64,000 bases of DNA from Crocodylus rhombifer. Its lineage: Eukaryota > Chordata > Crocodylia > Crocodylidae. The DNA lies in the NCBI GenBank assembly GCA_038503035.1, contig JAVSML010000973.1:124001-188000 (forward strand). Direction: 5' to 3'. The position numbers and the translations under genes are program-made. This document shows, one piece after another, positions 57,061 to 64,000 of the stretch. Under the pieces are notes generated by a model. That model was not told the origin of the DNA and searched no databases. It saw only the letters and a program-made list of their open reading frames with translations. The stretch's first letter is position 1; every line of letters begins with the position of its first letter.

Positions 57061-60000
57061 TCCTAGCCGTATTGCTAGATTCCTGCATGCACAGCCTGAC
57101 TCCCTGCCACATATTATCTGCTTGTATTGCGCTCAGTATCTCTTGTAATACTGTACCCATTGTCATGGTATCTAATCATCGTTTGTTAATGCATTACGTG
57201 ACATAATTAGCATCTCTAACATGATTGATTATTCTCATCCACTCCCCAGTGAGAGAGATCTGTGTTATGAAGCATTGGTTGGTTGTTTTGAGTGTGCATG
57301 TTTTTGGTCTGGATTTTTTTTAATAGACAAACTGAAGTATAGAGGGGGCAAGGTTAGGGACTGTTAGGTGATGAGTTCATTCTGTCAGGTTAGAGAGTAG
57401 CACTGTGCCAAGGGAATTAATTGACCCCAGTTTTTAATCTGGAGCTATATATTTTAGACCCTAGAGTATCCTAAAGTTTGACTGACATCCTGTGGGAAGC
57501 CAGGGTAGGAGGCAGTGGGCAGGCTTGTGGGTGTAATACCCCGTGCTGCTATAGAGAGAGTGCAGCGTTGTGTGCTGCTCAGCCAGCTGCTTACTCTCTG
57601 CTTGGTACCTTCCTCTCATGATCACTTTTCTCATTCTTTTTTCTCCTGCTACTGGATCACCTCAAGGCAGCAGAGCCAGAAGGAGGGACAGGGCTCATCC
57701 TTTTGACCCTGCTGGTGCTGGGGTGTGATGGTGACTCTCAATACTTCAGCTTGGTTCACTGAGTGTGTTTGTGCTGTACGACTACTCCCACCCTTGGCCC
57801 CCGCCCCCGTAAACCTGAAATTGGGCAGAAGTGTATAGAAAAAGGGTAGGAATGTCTCCTCCTGAGGAATAGTATGGATTTATTAATGGTTGGATTATAT
57901 TTTAATTTACCAGTCCCCCTTGTGTTCAGGACTAAGTCTGTGTCCGTTATGTCCAGCTTGCTTCAGAATAAGGTGAAAATGCCCTTTGGAGAGGCCTGCT
58001 TGGTGAATATAGGGGTGTGCTTTAGGGTACATGGGGCTTGTTAAATCTGCATATAGCAGAAAGGCACCAGTATTAAGGGAAAGGAATGACTTAGAACAGC
58101 GAACTGGAGAAATGAGATGAAGCTAGAGTATTTTAGGCTAAATTTAGGAGAAGTATCCCAGTGGTGTGGTTTATCGAGCTGTCAGCAGTTTTGGAGAAAG
58201 TGTGGCAGCCCCGATTCTTGGCATAGTTAGAGCTAGGCTGGCAGAAGGCTAATCAACCGCATGGTGAGGAATAGCTTTGTGTTGGCAGGATGATGGATTA
58301 GACGACTGAAGAAGTCTCTGCGATCCCTAGCTCCTTAGGCAGTTAGAGACACTTTCATGTCTGTCTTAATGGCACCTCCTGGAAAATGGATGGTTTCAAC
58401 TGGCAACAGAGCTGTCTTTGCAAATACAGGAGTCCGTCCCGAAATGAGCAGTTGCTGTCCTTGGTGATGAAATCCGCCGTGAAACTGCAGCAGGTCCGGA
58501 GGGAGCACTAACGAAGATGGCAGGGGTTAAGCATCTTGTCATTAGCAAGTGCAGAAATAGTGTTTACTCAGCCCGCTTCAAATCTGAACGCATTAATTGA
58601 AAAGGCAGCTCCTGTTTGTTTCCTCACTAACTCCTTGAAACGAGCGTGAAATACCTTCTCACATTTTGTTCCTGATGGCAAAGGAAGCGTTTAACTGTCT
58701 TGATCGTATTTCTGTCTCCTGGGAGCATGGGCTGGGGGGTCAGGGGGCTCTGAGGAAAGGAAACAATCATTTATTAGTGCAAATGTATCTGCTATCATCC
58801 GGAAGGGAGTATGCTGAAATGCAGCTATTAGTGGCCTAGAGAATGGTACGGAAAAGTACGGTATTAACCTTTTTACTTGCAGCTTCAGAGGCAATGGTCA
58901 AGTTCACCTCGAGTGAGTTTGTTAAACTTGGAGATTCCCGTTTTCTTACCCATCTGCTGTTGTCTTAGTGGCAGATGAGGAGGCAGAAATTAGATGTGCT
59001 ACAACAGACCTTGGTCTCCAAGAAACCTAATAGTTTCCCAAGCTCTGATCAAACCGGTGGTCTTCGCAGTTACAGTACCTCAGGGTGGGGAAGGGACTGG
59101 CTTCTAACTTTAGCTACTGTCATGGTGCTTAGATTTCAGAAGGAAGGAGCTGTGGTTGACAGCAGACAAGGAAATAGCTTTAAAGGAGAGCGTCGTCTTC
59201 TCACCCTTCATATGCCGCAGGTTCCAGAAGCATAGAGGCCTGTCTCTTTGGTACCCTGCCACGATTTTCTCTCCAGAAGAACTATCCCGGGTTACCTCGC
59301 AATGAAATAGAAAACACGATTGGCACAAATCCCTGAAGTCCTCTGTAAGGTGCATCCACAGGGCAGATGGACCAACGGGCTCTGGAAGTGTCCTTCAGCA
59401 GCCACAGCTGTTGACCACAAGTCAGCAGGAAAGCTGAGTGTGGATCTCCAGTTGCTTTGCCAGCTTGTGCTCTTGCTTTTGACTGCCGTGAACAGAAGAG
59501 CAGTGAAAGGGCTTCAGGATCCAGCCCCAGCTATTCATGCATTCCTCCTCACAGTTGGAAAAGGACGATGTTTGTGCTTCTCCTAGGATTGTCCTCTATT
59601 AGGAGGAAATCGTTCATCCTACCTACCGTAGTGAGTAGTGGTGTTGGCCTAGGACCACTCAGGTGTGTTTATTGGGATATTTCTAGGGGGATTTTGCACT
59701 CTTCACCAGACTGGTGCATGAATGTCGCAGCCTGGGCAGGGCTGGCTCTTCACTCTTCATTCAGGAGCACCAAGCAGATTAAACCAGGGAGTAATGGTCT
59801 ACCTCTGAGTCTTAAGACTTGATTAATATTTCCTCTCAATTTGCATACAATAAATTTGGGTGGGGAGGGGAAGAAATCTAACTTTAGGTTTTAAGTTGGA
59901 TGTCCTTCAGTTCTGGAAGAAGGGATCCAGGTGTTGGGTTTTGTGGCCAAAAGTCTCTTTGTTGCTAGTCCCCAGCTGTCCTTTGACAGGACTATCTAGA

Positions 60001-61574
60001 AGGCCAAGAGAAAAGGGGTCTCTTTGCTTTATCTGATCTTGCCAAGATGTCTGTGCATTCATATTTAGATCTGCTGAGCACTACAGGGATGATACCTTCT
60101 CTGCCCCAGCCCCCATCTTTCTTCCCTTTCAGAAGGACTTGCCATCTCTGAGTCCATTTTCTCTATGAAGTAGACAGGCTAGAACTGATGACCTGGTTTG
60201 TTTAGGGTTTGTTTTTTGTTTTTTTTTTTGGGTGGGGGGGGAGTATTTGAAAAGGAAAAGGTACTCTGAGTAAGAACTTACTGACCTTCAAGAAGAAATC
60301 GGCAGAGTCCAAGAACTCTTCCTTTTGGGGAAAGGTCTGGCACTCGGGATGTCAGCAGGTGTTAGGCGTAGCCTACATTTGTCAAGCTCTGGCGCTCTTT
60401 CAGGTTGCTCCGACTGTGGGAATGAAGGCTACAGCACTCCAAGTCAGCTCTATCCAGCACTCTGGGAGCAGGGAGAGACCGCCTTAAAGATAACCCTGCA
60501 TCTAGAGATGAACTGGTTTCCCAGGAAAACATTGCATGATCATCTCTCTCTGATCTACAGGGCTTCCAGTGAGGAAAAAATCCTTGTATCCCCTCACAAT
60601 TATGCAGAAGTCATTTTAATCAGAGAAAGAATGCTCTGCTTCCAGCTAATGAATGCGGCCTTCATGTGTCCCTAACCTCAGGGTCTAATTTTCCAGGATT
60701 TGCTGTCTAATTTTGAAGGATTATCCACTAAACTGTACTACTGCATACATAAGGTGGTGCCAGGAGAGCAAGCTTTTATCTGTAGGTTAATGTGTGCCAT
60801 GCCCTAAGGTAGTCTCAGTATGCATAGACCACGCCAGAAGATGCAGCAGATCTAGAGCATGATTCTTTTGTGTAATCCCTCACTATGGGGATAAAAGAAC
60901 TTCAGTGTCATTAATGCCTAGCTAGATGAAATGAGGTATTCTGGAGACGTGCAAAGCCAGGAGTAGAGCTCCTCCATTGACAAATACTTTATTCTTTAAA
61001 GCCAGTGAAGATGCTTGGCCCAAGAAAACCTCTGCACTACATGGTGAGATGAGGAGCAGCCCCCTCCACGCTCACTAAATATTATGCATTGGACTAAAGC
61101 CTTACTAGAAGTGGTCTTCAGAAGGAGCTTACTGCATGTTTAACTGGAGGAGGACAAAAAATAGAGGACTCAAATTTATGGGCACTGAAAAGTATCTATA
61201 GGACTATGGGATTTTTTCCTCACTGGAATTTAGGAAAGCTTTTGGGTGCAATCACTGAAAAATTGCGAAGAACTTTTTTCCAGCTACTTGTGCTAATAAA
61301 AGATATCACATCTTAAAGGCTAAATGAGCTATCATCTTGCTAATGCAGAAGTTATCCTAGCTGGCAATGCACTTCAGAGGGAGAGATTTGGACTGACAAC
61401 TCGGCTTTTGTGATGTGCACTTGATAATGACCTGTGTTAAGGTCTGAGGACTTGCTGCTGTTTGAAGATGGGAGAATTTCAGGTTGGCTGGAAATGTTTT
61501 CTGTACTTAAAGTTGAAGAATTAGTAGAAGTGCTGACAGCAGAGTATTGGCTGTTTTCCACCAACCCCCACCTT

Positions 61575-61622
61575 GGGGGGGGGGGGGGAAAAAAACCCCC
61601 CCCCCCCCAAAAAAAAACCCCC
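61575..61622. repeat. G14-A7-C13-A9-C5 homopolymer block
   Basis: The block has four consecutive long homopolymer runs. The G14 and C13 runs can pair around an A7 loop, and the G run could stack. Homopolymer lengths are unreliable in many assemblies, so exact counts may be wrong. Confidence 0.9.
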
Positions 61623-63097
61623 AGAACACTTCCGAGGCTTTATAGGTTCCTCTCCTTTTTGGCTTAAAAAAATCTTTTGTTGGTCCTTGAACACAAAGCC
61701 AAAAAGCTTTTGCTAAGAGGGTAAGACAAGTGCTTCAGGGAGAGATTGGTTAAGGTTTACAGTCAAAGTGTGTTGGTGATGTCTGTTCTCTTGAAGGCCT
61801 CAGTTATCGCTGTGGGTGGAAGTACACTGGCTTTCAAGGGTGCCTCATTTCCTGTGCCCTCCAGTGCCCTTTTCCTGTTAATGCTCACCCTACAACATGA
61901 AGACAAAGCTTGTCAGAATGGAAAGTTCATAAGAAATGTGTTATGCTGACATCAGTCCTTATGGTATTTCTCATGGGCCAGCCCTGTGGGATTTTGATAC
62001 AAAACTTTAATTGACGTTTTCTTTTGATAAGTGCATTGTGGAAGTTACTCAGCAGTAACCAGGAAAGTTAATGAATTACCAATAAAAGTATTGTTTTCCA
62101 TTGTCCAGGGGCAATGCAGATAGCTGGGCAATGTTTTAAAAACTTACAGCAGTCATTTGTTTCCAGCATTTTGTATGTGCAGAGGGTGGAGTCTGAAAAC
62201 AGCCCCAAAGACGGGGTGTGGTGTTTCAATCAAACTTATAGATGTGTGTGAAGGGAAGGGGGTCTTCCTCTTGCTCATAAGCACATTTCAACCCTGGGCT
62301 GGATATTAGTACAGTTTTTGAGCACTTGGCTCGAGTACGTGTAGGTGGTTTTAATGCATGTTCTACAGAAGTTGTACATGGGTGTCTGGAAATGCTTTAA
62401 ATAAGCAAGCCATTTAAAGCTTAAGGTTTCAACTGGAGGTCTTAATTGGTTCTAAAGCACTGTCTGGTATATTGTGTAACTTTGTTTGGCTTTAATATTT
62501 TTTCAGTAGTAAAGCATGTTTAAAATCTTATGCACTCCTTGGTAAGAGAGCTCCCTCAAGCATCAGCTTCTTTCCTGCTTCCCCCAGTCCTGCACCTTCC
62601 TTGCCGGATGTCACGTGGGGCTAACAGCAGTAGCTTTGGGAACCACTGTTCACCCTTGCTGACACTTTGAAAAAAGAAACTTCTTTGCTTTTATATTCTA
62701 TTTCATGGAGAATCATTGGGTGTCTTGGTGGTAGTTTGTGCTTTTGTTCTGCCCCTAGGGAGCTATTGTTGGGAGCACTGGAGTGTCACATCAGAAGAAA
62801 AGGGTCTTGTCTGGAGGATTTTCAGTCTAAATCATGCCTAGTTTTAAGTCTAGAGTCAAGATCACTTAAGACTGAAGAGCTTTTTGGAAGGGAGGTTGGG
62901 TATGGAAGGAATGGGGCAGGAGACATGCATAGTTGCACAGCTGTGCATGCATGTAGAACTAGCAAATCTAATCTTTGCTTTAAAAGAGGGGATTTAGCCA
63001 GAGAGAGTAATCTCTGCTTAAACCTGCTGTGATCATATCCTGTTGACCTGGACCATAATCATGTGGTGAAAACGTGCAAAAGTACAATCCTAGAGAA

Positions 63098-63290
63098 AGA
63101 GGGCTGGAAGGGACTTCCAGAGGTCACATCTAGTCCAATCCCTTGCTGGAGGCAAGATCATCCCTATCCTAACCACCCCAGACAAACCATAATTTAAACT
63201 CTACTAAGAGTGCCATCAGCCCTGTTGCAACACAGACCTAACACTCGAACCTGCAAAAATCCAGGGGAACCACAAAATCCAGGGGGAAAT
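63098..63290 (-). mobile_element. CR1 3' end, older subfamily
   Basis: The segment gggctggaagggacttccag, aggtcacatctagtccaatcc, then ggcaagatcatccctatcc is the reverse complement of a typical older CR1 3'UTR. It lies ~560 nt upstream of the 63853 EXOC6B exon. The 3' portion (63240-63300, repeated 'atccaggggaaccacaaaat'-type phrases) may be unrelated. Confidence 0.7.
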
Positions 63291-63852
63291 CTAGGGGAGC
63301 CACAGCAGCCAATGTCATGTTTGTGGCTTATTTTCTTGTCCTCCCTTCTGTAGTTTCCCAGCCCTAGATTGGATTTGCAACGTGACTGAGAAATGGTGAA
63401 GTTAGTTCTTTACATCACTGTTAAAGTTGGTGAAAAATGCGAGATCAGCAGTACTGGAGGCTAAATTTCCAACCATATCCAAGCACAGTTAGTAGCAGGT
63501 TCTAGCTGTGCACCTCAGCTCTCTGCGACTTGTAGGCTATTTTAGTCATCCTGGGTTGATGCATTTTCCGCTCTTTGCTGAATGATTAACAAAAGAGCCC
63601 AGTGATTCTAGTTGACTTCTTCAAGAAGGGAAGAAGCAGAACGGTAGATGTAGCATAAATCCAAACTTTATCAGGTAGCACTAGCTTGAAGAAGTAAATC
63701 TTTATACAGTATTGAAGTTTGAATACACACAAAATCCTCCAAGTCCCTTCCATATTGTGTAGCTGAACTGATGTACAGTATGCTGTTATTGCTGCCACTG
63801 GTCTGTCCATTTTATGTTAATCATTTCCTTTTTCAATTTGGTGTCTTGGTAG

Positions 63853-63921
63853 GTGCCTGGCGCTCAGGACTTGGTGGACTTCTCCCCTGTGCACCGATGC
63901 TTGCACATATATTCTGTACTG
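63853..63921 (+). CDS. EXOC6B: EXOC6B internal exon (next downstream), 23 codons
   Basis: Seen: ttggtag precedes GTGCCTGGCG, and the exon ends ...GTACTG before a consensus gtaagt donor. It is 69 nt, phase 0/0, encoding VPGAQDLVDFSPVHRC then LHIYSVL. Joined to the exon at 55684-55860 it reads ...EEDEE-VPGAQDLVDF with no shift. Known: the stretch from QDLVDF to SVL is near-invariant in vertebrate Sec15 proteins and begins the conserved Sec15 region. As I recall it, the family has Tyr where this copy has His (PVHRC versus PVYRC), which is a single-base difference (tac to cac). The following exon (family GARETFENYY...) lies beyond the window. The weak-looking acceptor (ttttggtgtcttggtag) is nonetheless supported by the reading frame and the family match. 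Confidence 0.94.
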
Positions 63922-64000
63922 GTAAGTGTGTGTTAGTGGCACTGAAGTGTGACTTGGCTTTCAATGGTGTGGATAGGGAGCAGCTCCACCTCAACATGCT

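Larger units (their letters stand above)
55861..63852 (+). other. EXOC6B: EXOC6B intron between the two identified exons (7,992 nt)
   Basis: The intron has GT-AG ends: donor gtaact at 55861 and acceptor ttggtag ending at 63852. It holds a MITE-like half at 56328-56390, a TG microsatellite at 56408-56439, the CCTGGGATAA motif cluster at 56682-57060, a dispersed-repeat fragment near 61288-61340, the G/A/C homopolymer block at 61575-61622 and a CR1 3' end at 63098-63290. Between 57.1 and 61.2 kb I see no gene or identifiable repeat. ORFs there are short (121 codons or fewer) and have no recognisable domain. Confidence 0.85.

Noticed and set aside
1..64000. CRISPR arrays, rRNA genes, intact tRNA genes
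   Set aside because: No regularly spaced direct repeats, rRNA-like blocks or complete tRNA cloverleafs were noticed by eye. A tRNA covariance search would be decisive and was not run.

Overview
This is a vertebrate nuclear intron-rich window with almost no coding sequence. Two short exons on the + strand, at 55684-55860 and 63853-63921, splice in frame. They encode part of EXOC6B (exocyst subunit Sec15B). The rest of the window is the long intron upstream of these exons, the ~8.0 kb intron between them, and the start of the next intron. No bacterial-type operons, rRNA or CRISPR arrays are present.

Organism: CR1-type LINEs dominate the repeats. Old MIR-like CORE-SINEs and hAT-like MITEs are also present. 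The younger CR1 copies end in a tandem catagatt/atctatga tail and carry the 3'UTR block 'ggctggaagggacctcgg...gtccagcccc...gcaggaagtcagc'. This combination points to a sauropsid, and I think a crocodilian is most likely (inference; no alignment or phylogeny was run).

Layout: 1-9.9 kb is unique-looking intron with MIR and hAT relics. 9.9-12.7 kb holds CR1 fragments. 12.7-20.7 kb is mostly unassigned intron with one MIR-like SINE and one dispersed repeat. 20.7-27.0 kb is a dense nested repeat cluster: a hAT-like end, a non-CR1 LINE reverse transcriptase, a CR1 endonuclease segment (+) meeting a CR1 ORF1/SGNH-esterase segment (-) tail to tail, older CR1 pieces and a TG/GA microsatellite. 28.0-39.1 kb holds five CR1 fragments in both orientations, including one that fuses ORF1 directly to reverse transcriptase. 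42.3 kb has a 107-nt exon-like block. 46.66-49.19 kb is the youngest-looking element: a 5'-truncated antisense CR1 whose ORF2 is open for over 700 codons and is broken only near its C-terminus. 49.2-55.7 kb is mostly unassigned. The two EXOC6B exons follow, separated by an intron with a family of iterated CCTGGGATAA motifs, a TG microsatellite and an odd G/A/C homopolymer block.

Working together: the only host gene product here is EXOC6B. All other coding-like sequence is decayed retrotransposon. I found no convincing new biological system. The observations most worth checking are the exon-like block at 42.3 kb, the CCTGGGATAA motif clusters and the unusual CR1 rearrangements.
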